A stretch of 64,000 nucleotides of DNA from Rikenellaceae bacterium (GCA_900769885.1 CAAGIG010000087.1:1-64000), one strand, 5' to 3'; counted from the stretch's first letter, positions 36,473 through 46,879 are shown. The notes: a model not told the origin generated them from the sequence alone. Made by a program: numbers and translations.

Positions 36473-37606
36473 TATTGAGAACAAGACAAATGCCCAGTGA
36501 GCCACAATACCAGCCACCAAACCGCCGATAGTGTGAGCCAAGATAGCTTTAGATGTCAATTTTCTGAATCCCATTGAATCAAGCATAGCAGTGTGTGTGC
36601 TCAAATATCCACTCCAGCACATACCCATTGCAGTAAATACAGCAATTGCATTACCATCAATCAAACCTGTCAACTGGAATTTAGGAATCAAACTCAATGC
36701 AGCACCTACAGCACCCAAAGAAGTGATAGGGAACGCAACCAATTCGGGATGATGGAAACCGAACAACCATTCAAAAATGAAGTTGATTTTACCTGCCAAC
36801 ATAGGCAATAAAGCTACACCTTCGTAAGCAGCACCGGTATATACACCACCTTCACCGGGACCGAAGGTAAGCATCATCACAAAAGTAGAGATGATAAGGA
36901 CACCTGGGATAATTGCAAGACCCAAGTCCACACCTGTTTTACCACCATCGAGCAATGAATTCAACACTCTCAAGAAAACACCACCTTCTGATTTAAATGA
37001 AATCTGCTGTTCATCACCACCTTCCACGTTATCATTCAACTCTGGATTTGTCTTAAGAATAGAACGTTGCATCAGACGGGTAGATACTATACTTCCGACG
37101 AAAGATCCCAAAAGACCAACGAGTGCCGCTGACATAAAGCCTTCACCTCTACCGGCCATATAAATGATAACGACAAGACCCATACCGAATGCGGTACCGA
37201 AGTTTGTCAAAGAGATAAGCTGGTATTTTTTGAAATATCTGCTAAAGTTTTTGTCTTTTGAAAGACTGATAATAGCAGGGTTATCCGACAAGAATGTCAA
37301 GATACCACCCAGTGCAGCCACACCTGGAAGATTATAAAGAGGTTTCATAAGAGGTTTAAGAATAACCTCCAATAGACGAACCACACCAAATTCAACCAAC
37401 AGTTTTCCAAGAGCACCTGTAAGGACAGTGACCCCCATCAAGTAAAGAACTGTGTTAAGCAACAAATCGTGGGCAGTGTACATAATGGTGTTCATCATAT
37501 TTGAAACACCCATAACAGAACCAAGTCCCCCGAAAATTCCAAAGAAGACAAGCAAGAATACACCAGCTTCAATTCTTCTTCCGGTTAGAAATTTTAGACC
37601 TTTCAT
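36467..37606 (-). CDS. Gate-domain membrane transporter (nucleoside-recognition family)
   Basis: A 379-residue membrane protein with roughly nine to ten helices. It shows the Gate/nucleoside-recognition pattern: GGILTFLSDNPAIISL, TNFGTAFGMGLVVII and a second half with GVLIISTFVMMLTFGPGEGG. Similar proteins are annotated as CD0519/CD1768-type membrane proteins or spore-maturation relatives; the substrate is not known. It lies 19 bases behind a porin gene on the same strand, which suggests that the two move one solute across both membranes. Confidence 0.7.
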   Translation of the reverse strand: MKGLKFLTGRRIEAGVFLLVFFGIFGGLGSVMGVSNMMNTIMYTAHDLLLNTVLYLMGVTVLTGALGKLLVEFGVVRLLEVILKPLMKPLYNLPGVAALGGILTFLSDNPAIISLSKDKNFSRYFKKYQLISLTNFGTAFGMGLVVIIYMAGRGEGFMSAALVGLLGSFVGSIVSTRLMQRSILKTNPELNDNVEGGDEQQISFKSEGGVFLRVLNSLLDGGKTGVDLGLAIIPGVLIISTFVMMLTFGPGEGGVYTGAAYEGVALLPMLAGKINFIFEWLFGFHHPELVAFPITSLGAVGAALSLIPKFQLTGLIDGNAIAVFTAMGMCWSGYLSTHTAMLDSMGFRKLTSKAILAHTIGGLVAGIVAHWAFVLFSIL

Positions 37607-37625
37607 ATAATGATTGTTTTAAAAA

Positions 37626-38729
37626 TTATCTTTGAAATACTTTCATTTGCCAGCGTACCCCGATATTGAACGAAAGCAATTGCGATTGAGCGCCTCCGGC
37701 ATTATTTCCGTATACAAATGCGTGAACTCTTAACAAGTTCTTAAGAGACTTGATAGGATAGAACTCCACACCTGCTCCATAGAAAGCATATTGAGTACCG
37801 GGAGCCACATATCTGTCGTAGGCAAATGCTCTCTCGACAGTACCTTCCTGAGCCTTGTTCTGGTCATAACCACCCTTTACAAATAAATTCCAATGGTCAC
37901 CCACTGCAAAATTCATATTACTTACAACCGAAAAGTCGGCAAAGAAATTATCCTGCTTGAAAGAAGCTCTGTTGGTATAATCCAATTCCCAGGAGAACCA
38001 GTCAAAATTGAACTTGTTACCAAGAGCGATATAATTGATAAACTCACCTTTTTCATATTCAAGGAAGTTTACAGAATAGATGGTTTCAAACCAATTGATT
38101 TTACCATACCAAAGGAGATTGTATGCAAACAATCCTTGAAGTGACTCTTTACAGAATGGGGAGTCGGTCACTTGTAATTTCAAAGTATGGTTTCCGTCAG
38201 ATGAATGGAAATTGAAAGAGGTTCCGAATCTGAATGGAGGATCGAGGTTATTCCAGAAATCAGACCAGAAATATACATCAATAGGGGCCTTGTCGTATTC
38301 ATAACCACCGACAGCTACCACCTCCTTACCTGCTGAAATGGAGAAATTCTTATTTATTTGATATGCAAGATAAACCCAGTCAACACTTCCGAAGAAGTCT
38401 TTAGGATTTCCATTGTCCTGATTGATTCTGTATCTGAATGAATATGAGAACTTGTCAGAGATATTTCCTGCAATGGCAAAATTCAAATATCGTCCTGAAA
38501 ATCCGAACTTTTCAGTCGAACCCTCTTTGAACATACCATAATTATTATAGATACCATCTGCTCTGACATCGAACTTGATGGAAATGATAGAGTCCGATTT
38601 ATTAGGTTTCTGTAACTGGCTGATACCTGTAATTACTTCAGGTACCTGCAGTGCATTCTCATCCTGCGCAAAGAGCACACCTGAGAAGATCATTAGGGCA
38701 ATTAATGAAAATAGTTTTCTTAAGGTCAT
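37626..38729 (-). CDS. Outer membrane porin, phosphate-selective porin O/P-like
   Basis: A 367-residue barrel protein. The signal peptide MTLRKLFSLIALMIF ends at LFAQ. Repeated amphipathic strands (KFSYSFRYRINQ, NFSISAGKEVVAVGGYEYD, LSFNIGVRWQMK) and the overall length match the porin O/P family, usually 16-stranded. I prefer the ATG at 38729; another ATG four codons upstream is only 8 bases from the -7 box. It is transcribed before the Gate-domain transporter. Anion or phosphate preference is not evident. Confidence 0.75.
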   Translation of the reverse strand: MTLRKLFSLIALMIFSGVLFAQDENALQVPEVITGISQLQKPNKSDSIISIKFDVRADGIYNNYGMFKEGSTEKFGFSGRYLNFAIAGNISDKFSYSFRYRINQDNGNPKDFFGSVDWVYLAYQINKNFSISAGKEVVAVGGYEYDKAPIDVYFWSDFWNNLDPPFRFGTSFNFHSSDGNHTLKLQVTDSPFCKESLQGLFAYNLLWYGKINWFETIYSVNFLEYEKGEFINYIALGNKFNFDWFSWELDYTNRASFKQDNFFADFSVVSNMNFAVGDHWNLFVKGGYDQNKAQEGTVERAFAYDRYVAPGTQYAFYGAGVEFYPIKSLKNLLRVHAFVYGNNAGGAQSQLLSFNIGVRWQMKVFQR

Positions 38730-38749
38730 ATTTTTAGTCATTTAGCCCA

Positions 38750-38757
38750 CAAATATA
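38750..38757 (-). promoter_or_regulatory. -7 box of the porin-transporter unit
   Basis: The minus strand reads TATATTTG (TAnnTTTG), 20 bases before the ATG at 38729, directly after the terminator of the ribosomal operon. Confidence 0.55.
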
Positions 38758-38763
38758 TATGAT

Positions 38764-38799
38764 AAAAGGGACAAACTGAAAAAAAATCAGTTTGTCCCC
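38764..38799 (-). terminator. Rho-independent terminator of the ribosomal protein operon
   Basis: Perfect 11-bp stem GGGACAAACTG (38768-38778) with CAGTTTGTCCC (38788-38798), 9-base loop, followed on the minus strand by TTTTATC. Confidence 0.85.
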
Positions 38800-38819
38800 T
38801 ATTTATAAGAAAAATATTC

Positions 38820-39272
38820 TTATTCTTCAGTTGTTTGAGCTGCTTTCTTAGAACGGCTACGACGGGTAGCAGGTTTCTTTTCTGCTGCTGCAGGAGCTGC
38901 TGCTACTGTTGCTTCATTGAAGTCAACTAGTTCAATGAAAGCCATATCTGCTGCGTCACCTTGTCTGAAACCGGTTTTGATGATACGGGTGTATCCACCT
39001 GGACGATCAGCAATTTTAGGAGCAATTACTCTGAACAATTCGCTAACTGCCTCTTTTTGTTTAAGGTAAGCGAATACAGTACGACGTGAGTGAGTAGAAT
39101 CGTCTTTTGATTTTGTAATAAGGGGCTCTACATATACTCTCAAAGCTTTAGCTTTAGCAAGAGTAGTTTCGATACGCTTGTGCATAATCAAAGACGAAGC
39201 CATATTTGCCAACAACGCTTTGCGGTGGCCACTCTTACGTCCCAAATGGTTGAATGATTTATTGTGCCTCAT
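38820..39272 (-). CDS. rplQ: 50S ribosomal protein L17
   Basis: A 150-residue protein. The conserved L17 core ([20 protein letters not shown] to about residue 118) is followed by an Ala/Lys/Arg-rich C-terminal extension of about 30 residues, as commonly seen in Bacteroidetes. The start overlaps the end of rpoA by 14 bases. It is the last gene of the operon, 21 bases before the terminator. Confidence 0.97.
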   Translation of the reverse strand: MRHNKSFNHLGRKSGHRKALLANMASSLIMHKRIETTLAKAKALRVYVEPLITKSKDDSTHSRRTVFAYLKQKEAVSELFRVIAPKIADRPGGYTRIIKTGFRQGDAADMAFIELVDFNEATVAAAPAAAEKKPATRRSRSKKAAQTTEE

Positions 39273-40290
39273 TATTTTCTACTTCTACGGATTTCTTTTT
39301 TACTTCAATATTGTATTTGGTGACATCCATTCCGAATGAAAGTTTAACTCTGTCCATCAACAGGTCAATTTCATTCAAAGATTTCTTACCAAAGTTTCTG
39401 AATTTGATCAATTCGTGTCTTTGATGTGAAACAAGGTCTGCAAAGTTTTCAATCTCAGCTGCTTTCAAGCAGTTAAGAGCTCTTACAGAAAGTTCCATAT
39501 CTGACAACTTGGTAAGAAGAAGATGTCTCATACGAAGAGCTTCTTCATCAAGAACCTCAGGGTTGTTTTTCTTAGGCGCTGTCTCAAGAGAAATTTTCTC
39601 ATCAGAGAAAAGCATAAAGTGGTAGATAAGAATCTTTGCTGCCTCGGTCAAAGCTTCCTTAGGATGGATTGAACCGTCGGTAGTAATTTCAAGATTCAAT
39701 TTATCGTAGTCAGTTTTTTGTTCAACACGGTAGTTTTCTACTGAAATGTTGACATTTCTGATAGGAGTGTAAATTGAATCGATAGGAATAGTACCGATAG
39801 GAGCTGATTCCACTCTGTTTTCGTCTGAAGGTACATAACCTCTACCCTTTCCAATTCTCAATGTTACGTTAAGAACCACTGAAGGCTCCATCGAACAAAT
39901 GTGAAGTTCAGGATTTAGGACAGAGAAATTACATAGGCTCTTTGAAATATCTTCCGCTGTAAATTCTTGTTTTCCGGTAACGGTAAAGGTTACAGTTTCT
40001 TCATCACTTTCTTTAACTTCTCTCTTGAAACGAACTTGTTTAAGATTCAAAACAATGTCTACAACGCTCTCAATAACACCGGGGATTGTGTCAAACTCGT
40101 GACTTACACCCTCGATTTTAATGGAGGTGATGGCAAATCCCTCTAACGATGACAACAAGACTCTGCGAAGTGCATTACCAATTGTTGTACCGTATCCGGG
40201 TTCTAGCGGACGGAACTCAAATTTTCCGAAAGTATCGGTAGATTCGAGCATTATTACTTTATCCGGTTTTTGAAATGCTAATATTGCCAT
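39259..40290 (-). CDS. rpoA: DNA-directed RNA polymerase subunit alpha
   Basis: A 343-residue subunit. The N-terminal assembly domain includes [17 protein letters not shown], and the C-terminal domain (about 255-320) carries the helix-hairpin-helix that contacts UP elements and activators ([25 protein letters not shown]). It lies between rpsD and rplQ as in most bacteria. Confidence 0.98.
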   Translation of the reverse strand: MAILAFQKPDKVIMLESTDTFGKFEFRPLEPGYGTTIGNALRRVLLSSLEGFAITSIKIEGVSHEFDTIPGVIESVVDIVLNLKQVRFKREVKESDEETVTFTVTGKQEFTAEDISKSLCNFSVLNPELHICSMEPSVVLNVTLRIGKGRGYVPSDENRVESAPIGTIPIDSIYTPIRNVNISVENYRVEQKTDYDKLNLEITTDGSIHPKEALTEAAKILIYHFMLFSDEKISLETAPKKNNPEVLDEEALRMRHLLLTKLSDMELSVRALNCLKAAEIENFADLVSHQRHELIKFRNFGKKSLNEIDLLMDRVKLSFGMDVTKYNIEVKKKSVEVENNEAQ

Positions 40291-40304
40291 AATACTACTA
40301 ATTA

Positions 40305-40907
40305 TTATTTTGAATACAACTCGACGATCAACTGCTCGTTAATAGGTTCAGGAATTTCAGTTCTTTCAGGAAGATTTAAGAATTTACCTGTAAGTTCATT
40401 GCGATTCCATTCAATCCAAGAATATTTACAAGTATCGCTAACATAGTTTTGGATAACTTCCAAGCTCTTAGATCTTTCACGAACTGCAACGATTTGTCCG
40501 GGTTTGATAAAAGTTGAAGGGATGTTACATACTTCGCCATCAAGTGTAATGTGGCAGTGAGACACCAATTGTCTTGCAGCAGCACGTGTAGGTGCTACAC
40601 CCATACGATAAACGATGTTATCAAGTCTGGATTCCAAAAGGAGCAATAGGTTTTCACCTGTACGTCCTTTCATTTTTTGTGCCTTAGCGTATGTATTACG
40701 GAATTGTCTTTCAAGAACTCCGTAAGTATATTTAACTTTCTGTTTTTCTTTTAGCTGTGTGCCGTATTCAGAAGTTTTTTTACGTTTTCTTGCCAAACCG
40801 TGTTGTCCGGGAGGATAATTTTTCTTTTCGAAATACTTATCAGCGCCAAAAATAGGCTCTCCGAACTTACGGGCAATTTTAGTTGTGGGCCCTGTATATC
40901 TTGCCAT
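40305..40907 (-). CDS. rpsD: 30S ribosomal protein S4
   Basis: A 200-residue primary rRNA-binding protein that nucleates assembly of the 30S body. The N-terminus [18 protein letters not shown] and the S4 RNA-binding domain ([19 protein letters not shown]) are typical. There are no CxxC zinc motifs at the N-terminus, so this is the zinc-free form. In many bacteria S4 represses its own operon; no such leader can be shown here. Confidence 0.98.
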   Translation of the reverse strand: MARYTGPTTKIARKFGEPIFGADKYFEKKNYPPGQHGLARKRKKTSEYGTQLKEKQKVKYTYGVLERQFRNTYAKAQKMKGRTGENLLLLLESRLDNIVYRMGVAPTRAAARQLVSHCHITLDGEVCNIPSTFIKPGQIVAVRERSKSLEVIQNYVSDTCKYSWIEWNRNELTGKFLNLPERTEIPEPINEQLIVELYSK

Positions 40908-40936
40908 TTTAAATCAATTTTTAACAATTAGAAAAA

Positions 40937-41329
40937 TTATACTCTACGGCGTCCTTTGGGACGGCATCCATTGTGAGGAAGAGGAGTAACGTCAATGATT
41001 TCGGTAACTTCGATACCAGCTCCGTGGATGGTACGGATAGCAGATTCACGACCTGCACCAGGACCTTTCACATAAGCTTTGATTTTACGAAGACCCAAGT
41101 CATAAGCTACTTTTGCAGCATCTGCTGCAGCTACCTGAGCTGCGTAAGGGGTGTTCTTTTTAGAACCTCTGAAACCCATTTTACCAGCTGAAGACCAACT
41201 AATAACCTGACCAACACTGTTGGTAAGAGTTACAATCACATTGTTGAAAGTTGAAGAGATGTGAGCTTCACCGAAAGCGTCAACTTTAACAACTCTTTTC
41301 TTGTTTGATGTTCCTGTTTTCTTTGCCAT
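40937..41329 (-). CDS. rpsK: 30S ribosomal protein S11
   Basis: A 130-residue platform protein. Conserved blocks [15 protein letters not shown] and the C-terminal [13 protein letters not shown] are present. It is transcribed between rpsM and rpsD. Confidence 0.98.
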   Translation of the reverse strand: MAKKTGTSNKKRVVKVDAFGEAHISSTFNNVIVTLTNSVGQVISWSSAGKMGFRGSKKNTPYAAQVAAADAAKVAYDLGLRKIKAYVKGPGAGRESAIRTIHGAGIEVTEIIDVTPLPHNGCRPKGRRRV

Positions 41330-41341
41330 AATTAGCTTCTG

Positions 41342-41719
41342 TTATTTAGTTGCTTTTTTCTTATTAGCCACAGTTTTCTTTCTACCTTTACGTGTACGAG
41401 CATTGTTTTTGGTGCTTTGTCCACGAACAGGAAGACCGATACGATGACGGATTCCTCTATAACATCCGATATCCATCAGACGTTTGATGTTCAATTGTAC
41501 AGATGAACGAAGTTCACCTTCGATTTTGTAGTTTTCAGAGATATTAGCTCTGATTGCAGCGATCTGATCATCGTTCCACTCGCTTACTTTAGTGTTGAAA
41601 TCGATACCACATTCGGTAAGGATTCTTTGAGCAGAACTGCGACCGATACCGTAGATATAGGTCAAACCTATCTCTCCGCGTTTGTTTTTCGGTAAATCTA
41701 CACCGGCTATACGTGCCAT
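41342..41719 (-). CDS. rpsM: 30S ribosomal protein S13
   Basis: A 125-residue head protein that contacts the 50S subunit and P-site tRNA. The start [17 protein letters not shown], the helix-hairpin-helix and the tail [18 protein letters not shown] are standard. Confidence 0.98.
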   Translation of the reverse strand: MARIAGVDLPKNKRGEIGLTYIYGIGRSSAQRILTECGIDFNTKVSEWNDDQIAAIRANISENYKIEGELRSSVQLNIKRLMDIGCYRGIRHRIGLPVRGQSTKNNARTRKGRKKTVANKKKATK

Positions 41720-41755
41720 AATCTAATATTTCTTTTTTTATTGTTTACTGATTAA

Positions 41756-41872
41756 TTATCCTTGGCGCATTTTGAACTTAGGATTCTTTTTGCATATAAC
41801 ATAGAGGCGACCTTTGCGCTTTACTATTTTGCAATCCTCGCTACGCTTTTTGATGGATGTTTTTACTTTCAT
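41756..41872 (-). CDS. rpmJ: 50S ribosomal protein L36
   Basis: A 38-residue protein. [18 protein letters not shown] begins it and [10 protein letters not shown] ends it. Of the four zinc ligands of the C+ type, only two cysteines remain (Cys14 and Cys27); the first Cys and the His are replaced, so it should not bind zinc. The start is the ATG at 41872; a longer frame reaching 41941 overlaps infA and lacks support. Confidence 0.93.
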   Translation of the reverse strand: MKVKTSIKKRSEDCKIVKRKGRLYVICKKNPKFKMRQG

Positions 41873-41885
41873 TATCGTAATTTTT

Positions 41886-42104
41886 TTATTTGTATCTGAA
41901 AGAAATTCTTCCTTTTGATAAGTCATAAGGAGACATTTCAACCCTTACTTTGTCGCCTGGCAGGATACGGATGTAGTGCATACGCATCTTACCTGAAATG
42001 TGGGCTATAACTATGTGACCATTATCCAACTCAACTCTGAACATTGCATTGGACAATGCTTCGACGATTGTACCTTCTTTTTCTATTGCAGCTTGTTTGG
42101 GCAT
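41886..42104 (-). CDS. infA: Translation initiation factor IF-1
   Basis: A 72-residue OB-fold protein that binds the A site of the 30S subunit. [20 protein letters not shown] and [17 protein letters not shown] match the family throughout. It lies between map and rpmJ. Confidence 0.97.
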   Translation of the reverse strand: MPKQAAIEKEGTIVEALSNAMFRVELDNGHIVIAHISGKMRMHYIRILPGDKVRVEMSPYDLSKGRISFRYK

Positions 42105-42127
42105 ATAAATTTCTTCTTATAAACTTA

Positions 42128-42907
42128 TTAATATTGTCTCTTTCCTTCTATAAAATCAAAAGTAGATAGAACATCAGGCTGATTATCTTTGACAGCGACT
42201 GTCAACTCGAAATGTGCGGAGTACTTTTTATCTACTGTACTTACCGCCCAACCGTTATCATGAAGATAAATCGATCTTTGCCCGGCGTTAATCATTGGTT
42301 CGATACAGATAGTCATTCCATTTATCAATTTCTTACCGCTTCCGATTCTTCCGTAGTTGGGAATCTCAGGGTGTTCGTGCATATTCTTGCCGACCCCGTG
42401 TCCCACAAACTCGCGAACTACGGAAAAACCGAAACTTTCGGCATAAGACTGTACTGCGTGACCTATATCCCCCACTCTGTTTCCAGCAATAGCTTTTTCT
42501 ATGCCGCGATACAAAGACTCTTTGGTTACATCCAGCAACTTCTGAGTTTCTTCACTTACATTTCCAACAGGGAAAGTATAAGCAGAATCTCCATAAAAGC
42601 CTTTATATATAGTTCCGCAATCAACCGAAACAATATCTCCATCTTTAAGGCGGTAGTCTGAAGGAAAGCCGTGAACTACCACATCATTGACTGAGACACA
42701 AAGAGTGTAAGGAAATCCACCGTACCCAAGAAAACCTGGTTCCGCACCATTGTCACGAATGAACTGTTCCGCAATGCGGTCCAACTCCATTGTGGTTACG
42801 CCTGGGGCAATGTGTTTGCCAACTTCGGCCAATGTTTTTGAAACTATGATTGCATTCTCGCGAAGAATTTCAATCTCTTCCTGGGTCTTTATTCTAATCA
42901 TACTCAA
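42128..42907 (-). CDS. map: Methionine aminopeptidase, type I
   Basis: A 259-residue metalloprotease that removes the initiator methionine. Metal ligands are in SVDCGTIYKGFYGDSAYTF (two Asp), GHGVGKNMHEHPEIPN (His), ICIEPMIN (Glu) and FELTVAV (Glu). There is no N-terminal zinc finger. It is in the conserved order secY-map-infA. Confidence 0.97.
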   Translation of the reverse strand: MSMIRIKTQEEIEILRENAIIVSKTLAEVGKHIAPGVTTMELDRIAEQFIRDNGAEPGFLGYGGFPYTLCVSVNDVVVHGFPSDYRLKDGDIVSVDCGTIYKGFYGDSAYTFPVGNVSEETQKLLDVTKESLYRGIEKAIAGNRVGDIGHAVQSYAESFGFSVVREFVGHGVGKNMHEHPEIPNYGRIGSGKKLINGMTICIEPMINAGQRSIYLHDNGWAVSTVDKKYSAHFELTVAVKDNQPDVLSTFDFIEGKRQY

Positions 42908-42921
42908 TGAACTTTTGAGAA

Positions 42922-44241
42922 TTACATTCCCGAACGACCTTTTAGACGTCCGGTTTTCATCAAACCGTCGTAGTGACGCATCAACAAATGAGATTCAATT
43001 TGTTGCAATGTGTCTAAAACTACTCCTACAAGGATAAGCAATGATGTACCGCCATAGAATTGAGCGAACTGATTGTTTATCCCGAATATCATAGCAAATG
43101 CAGGTAATATCGCAACGATTGCTAGGAAAATAGATCCTGGCAAGGTAATACGCGACATGATTGCATCCAAATAGTCAGCAGTTTTCTTACCGGGTTTAAC
43201 ACCAGGGATGAAACCTCCGTTTTTCTTCATCTCTTCTGCCATCATATTGGGGTTCACAGTAATTGCTGTATAGAAGAATGTGAACAAACCAACAAGCAAA
43301 GCGAAGATGAAGTTATACCAGAATCCGGTATAATCGCTCAATGTAGCAGCCAAACCTTGAGTTGCATCAAAACCTGCAAGAAGGAGAGGGAACATCATCA
43401 ATGCCTGAGCAAAGATGATAGGCATAACGCCTGCTGCATTGATTTTTAGAGGAATATACTGGCGTACACCACCATACTGCTTGTTACCGATTATTCTTTT
43501 TGCATATTGTACAGGAACTTTACGTTGACCTTGTACCAAAGCTATCGTTGCAACGAAGATCAAGAACAGGAATACGATTTCAATGATGAACATTAGAGGA
43601 CCACCATTGGTTTGACTCCATCTTTGAGCAGCTTCAGCGAACAATGCGAATGGCAAACGAGCGATAATACCGACCATAATGATCAATGAGATACCGTTTC
43701 CAAGACCTCTGTCGGTAATACGTTCACCAAGCCACATTACGAACATTGTTCCGGCCATTAGAACGATAGTTGCAAAAATGTTATATGAGAATCCTTGAAC
43801 CAAGAATGCTTCAGCTGGCAATTGCGCGTGTAGGTTTGTAATATACGCAGGACCTTGTATCAAAAGGATAGCAATTGTCAAGAAACGGGTCCACTGATTC
43901 ATTTTTCTACGTCCGCTCTCACCTTCCCTTTGCATCTTTTGGAAGTAGGGAACCATCACACCCAACAACTGGATTACGATGGAAGCGGAGATATAAGGCA
44001 TAACTCCCAATGCAAAGATTGATGCATTGCCGAACGCACCGCCGGAAAACATATCCAAAAGACTGAGAAGTCCTGAAGATGCTTGTTCTTCGAGAGCAGC
44101 CAATTGTGTAGGGTCAATACCTGGAAGCACAATAAAACTACCCAAACGATAAACAAGGAGCAAAAGAACTGTGTAAACAATTCTTTTTCTCAACTCCTCG
44201 ATCTTGAAGATATTTTGTATGGTTTGAAAAAATCTTTTCAT
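42922..44241 (-). CDS. secY: Preprotein translocase subunit SecY
   Basis: A 439-residue channel protein with ten transmembrane helices. Visible family blocks are GVMPYISASIVIQLL, the plug/helix 2 region, LGNGISLIIM and FNFIFALLVG-like segments, ending in a cytoplasmic RGRSGM tail. It forms the SecYEG channel for protein export. The gene follows rplO by 13 bases. Confidence 0.97.
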   Translation of the reverse strand: MKRFFQTIQNIFKIEELRKRIVYTVLLLLVYRLGSFIVLPGIDPTQLAALEEQASSGLLSLLDMFSGGAFGNASIFALGVMPYISASIVIQLLGVMVPYFQKMQREGESGRRKMNQWTRFLTIAILLIQGPAYITNLHAQLPAEAFLVQGFSYNIFATIVLMAGTMFVMWLGERITDRGLGNGISLIIMVGIIARLPFALFAEAAQRWSQTNGGPLMFIIEIVFLFLIFVATIALVQGQRKVPVQYAKRIIGNKQYGGVRQYIPLKINAAGVMPIIFAQALMMFPLLLAGFDATQGLAATLSDYTGFWYNFIFALLVGLFTFFYTAITVNPNMMAEEMKKNGGFIPGVKPGKKTADYLDAIMSRITLPGSIFLAIVAILPAFAMIFGINNQFAQFYGGTSLLILVGVVLDTLQQIESHLLMRHYDGLMKTGRLKGRSGM

Positions 44242-44254
44242 TAGGTGTTATTTT

Positions 44255-44701
44255 TTAAAGGATGATAGCCTTACCTTCCAAAGCTTCGATTTTAGCGATA
44301 GCTGTTTTTGAGAAAGCATCAGCTGTTACTTCGAGTTTTACTGTCAACTCACCATTACCAAGGATTTTAACTTTGTCGTTTTTAGAAACTAGACCAGCCT
44401 CGATAAGATTGTCGAAAGTAATAACTGTTAGACCTCTCTTTTCGCTCAATGATTGAAGAGTAGAAAGGTTTACAGCTTTGTACTCAACTCTAGTAGGGTT
44501 GTGGAAACCAAATTTAGGCAGACGTCTTTGGATAGGCATCTGACCACCCTCGAATCCGATTTTTCTTGAATAACCAGAACGAGATTTAGCACCGTTCATA
44601 CCACGTGTTGATTGTCCACCGTGACCTGAACCTTCACCTCTACCGATACGTTTTTCTCTCTTAGTAGAACCTTTTGCGGGTGTTAAATTATTTAATTTCA
44701 T
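44255..44701 (-). CDS. rplO: 50S ribosomal protein L15
   Basis: A 148-residue protein. The glycine-rich start (LTPAKGSTKREKRIGRGEGS) and RGMNGAKSRSGYSRKIGFEG are diagnostic. A strong Shine-Dalgarno GGAGGT lies 9 bases before the ATG. Confidence 0.98.
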   Translation of the reverse strand: MKLNNLTPAKGSTKREKRIGRGEGSGHGGQSTRGMNGAKSRSGYSRKIGFEGGQMPIQRRLPKFGFHNPTRVEYKAVNLSTLQSLSEKRGLTVITFDNLIEAGLVSKNDKVKILGNGELTVKLEVTADAFSKTAIAKIEALEGKAIIL

Positions 44702-44718
44702 CTGATAAACCTCCGTGA

Positions 44719-44901
44719 TTAGTTAATTTCTTCTACTTTAACAAGGTGTAGAACTTTTTGAATCATACCGTTGGTAACGGGAGTAAGTTCAATTTCTACT
44801 GATTGATGCATACGGCGAAGACCTAAAGATACAAGGTTAGCTCTTTGTCTTTGGGTTGAACCGTTTTTACTTTTGATTTGTGTTACTCTAACTTTTGCCA
44901 T
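44719..44901 (-). CDS. rpmD: 50S ribosomal protein L30
   Basis: A 60-residue protein with the L30 pattern (RVTQIKSKNGSTQRQRANL, LGLRRMHQSVE). The ATG is preceded by AAGGAGGTG, a nine-base Shine-Dalgarno match, at a 4-base spacing, the strongest in this operon. Confidence 0.97.
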   Translation of the reverse strand: MAKVRVTQIKSKNGSTQRQRANLVSLGLRRMHQSVEIELTPVTNGMIQKVLHLVKVEEIN

Positions 44902-44912
44902 GTTGCACCTCC

Positions 44913-45431
44913 TTATCCTTTAAATACTCTTTGCATAGGAATACCGCGAACACCAGCAATTGTATATGCATCACGAAGTTCTGCAAGTGCAGCGATAGTA
45001 GCTTTCACCAAGTTGTGAGGGTTTGATGAACCTTTTGATTTAGCCAACACGTCGTGTACACCAGCTGATTCGAATACTGCACGCATCGCACCACCGGCGA
45101 TAAGACCGGTACCGGGAGCTGCGGGTTTCATAAATACTCTTGCACCGCCAAATTTAGCTTCCTGCTCGTGAGGAATGGTTCTCTTGTTAAGAGGAACCTT
45201 TACAAGATTTTTCTTTGCATCTTCTATCCCTTTAGAGATAGCTGTAGTTACTTCGTTGGCCTTTCCGAGACCATAACCTACAACACCTTTCTCATCTCCA
45301 ACAACAACGATAGCTGCGAAGCTGAAGTGGCGTCCACCTTTGGTTACTTTTGTAACTCTTTGAACCGCTACCAATCTGTCTTTAAGTTCAAGATCGGTGG
45401 TTTTTACTTTCTTTACGTTGATATCTGCCAT
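44913..45431 (-). CDS. rpsE: 30S ribosomal protein S5
   Basis: A 172-residue protein. The N-terminal double-stranded RNA-binding domain ([20 protein letters not shown]) and the C-terminal domain with [15 protein letters not shown] and [11 protein letters not shown] are typical. S5 takes part in accuracy and mRNA unwinding. Confidence 0.98.
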   Translation of the reverse strand: MADINVKKVKTTDLELKDRLVAVQRVTKVTKGGRHFSFAAIVVVGDEKGVVGYGLGKANEVTTAISKGIEDAKKNLVKVPLNKRTIPHEQEAKFGGARVFMKPAAPGTGLIAGGAMRAVFESAGVHDVLAKSKGSSNPHNLVKATIAALAELRDAYTIAGVRGIPMQRVFKG

Positions 45432-45436
45432 GTCTC

Positions 45437-45799
45437 TTAGAATTTAAGACCGCCCTCGCGAGCTGCGTCTGCCAAACTTTTAACTCTTCCGTGATATAGG
45501 TAACCTCCGCGGTCGAAAGATACGGATGTAATACCTTTTTCAATTGCACGTTCAGCAACCAATTTACCAACAAGCGCTGCGATTTCAGATGCAGTTTTAC
45601 CTTTTACTGCTTCTGCCAAAGCTTTATCGTTTGAACCGGCATAAACAAGAGTCATACCTTTGGTATCATCGATAACCTGAACATAAATTTGCTTATTACT
45701 TCTGAATACCGACATTCTAGGTCTTTCGGGAGTACCGTTAACCACTTTACGAATACGGTAACGAATTCTTTGTCTTCTTTCAATTTTAGTCATTGCCAT
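45437..45799 (-). CDS. rplR: 50S ribosomal protein L18
   Basis: A 120-residue 5S rRNA-binding protein ([20 protein letters not shown] at the start, [20 protein letters not shown] at the end). GGAGGG lies 9 bases before the first ATG, which supports that start over the ATG two codons later. Confidence 0.98.
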   Translation of the reverse strand: MAMTKIERRQRIRYRIRKVVNGTPERPRMSVFRSNKQIYVQVIDDTKGMTLVYAGSNDKALAEAVKGKTASEIAALVGKLVAERAIEKGITSVSFDRGGYLYHGRVKSLADAAREGGLKF

Positions 45800-45816
45800 A
45801 ATCTTGTCCCTCCTAA

Positions 45817-46377
45817 TTATTTAGCGCCTGCTGATTTACCAGCTTTACGACGAAGTTGTTCACCGACAAACTTGATACCTTTACCTTTGTAAGGTTCTGG
45901 TTCTCTCAATGAGCGGATTTTAGCCGCAACTTGTCCGAGAAGTTGTTTGTCATAACTCTTAAGAACGAGAATAGGGTTTTGACCCTTTTTAACAGCCTCA
46001 GCTTCAGCTTTGATTTCAGCAGGAAGCTGGAAATGAATATCGTGTGAGTAACCTAGGTTAAGTTCAAGGATTTGACCTTTAACTTCAACACGGAATCCCA
46101 CACCAATCAACTCTTGTTTGATGGTATATCCAGTAGAGACACCAGTCACCATATTGTTGATTAGAGCACGATAAAGACCGTGCAATGAACGGTGACGTGG
46201 GCTATCTGTAGGACGAGCTACAGTTAGGATATTGCCGTCAACGGATACTTTGATGTCAGGGTTGACTTTCTGACTCAGTTGTCCGAGCGGTCCTTTAACC
46301 ATTACCACATTTGCAGAGTCTACTTCTACAGTAACTCCTTGTGGAAGGTGTACAGGCAATTTTCCAATTCTTGACAT
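45817..46377 (-). CDS. rplF: 50S ribosomal protein L6
   Basis: A 186-residue protein with two related domains; [15 protein letters not shown] begins it and the C-terminal [20 protein letters not shown] block is diagnostic. It lies between rpsH and rplR. Confidence 0.98.
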   Translation of the reverse strand: MSRIGKLPVHLPQGVTVEVDSANVVMVKGPLGQLSQKVNPDIKVSVDGNILTVARPTDSPRHRSLHGLYRALINNMVTGVSTGYTIKQELIGVGFRVEVKGQILELNLGYSHDIHFQLPAEIKAEAEAVKKGQNPILVLKSYDKQLLGQVAAKIRSLREPEPYKGKGIKFVGEQLRRKAGKSAGAK

Positions 46378-46401
46378 TTTCTATACTTTTTTAAAAAATT
46401 A

Positions 46402-46797
46402 TTAATAAACATAACAAATTACCTCGCCACCTACGTTAAGTTCTCTAGCTTCTTTGTCGGTGATGATACCTTTTGAGGTAGAGATGATAGCGATACCTAG
46501 TCCGTTCAATACGCGTGGTAGATCTTCTACACCTGCATATTTTCTAAGACCTGGTGTACTTACACGTTTGATTTTCTTAACTGCAGCTTGTTTGGTTACA
46601 GGATGGTATTTAAGAGCCATCTTGATAGTGCTGCAAGGAGTACCCTCTACAAGTTTGTAGCTAAGGATATATCCTTTCTCGTGAAGAATACGGGTAAGTT
46701 CCATTTTCATTTTTGAAGCGGGAACTTCTACAATTTTGTGTTTTGCGAGATACGCATTTCTAACTCTGGTTAGAAAATCTGCTATTGGATCAGTCAT
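46402..46797 (-). CDS. rpsH: 30S ribosomal protein S8
   Basis: A 131-residue 16S rRNA-binding protein. DPIADFLTRVRNAYLA at the start and GIAIISTSKGIITDKEAREL near the end are typical. S8 is the translational repressor of the spc operon in E. coli; no matching site is evident here. Confidence 0.98.
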   Translation of the reverse strand: MTDPIADFLTRVRNAYLAKHKIVEVPASKMKMELTRILHEKGYILSYKLVEGTPCSTIKMALKYHPVTKQAAVKKIKRVSTPGLRKYAGVEDLPRVLNGLGIAIISTSKGIITDKEARELNVGGEVICYVY

Positions 46798-46879
46798 TTT
46801 TAAATTAGTTTTTTAAGATTCGACAACCCTTGCGGGTGCCCGATATCCAATTGTTATTAATTATTGTTTATAATAGTTG

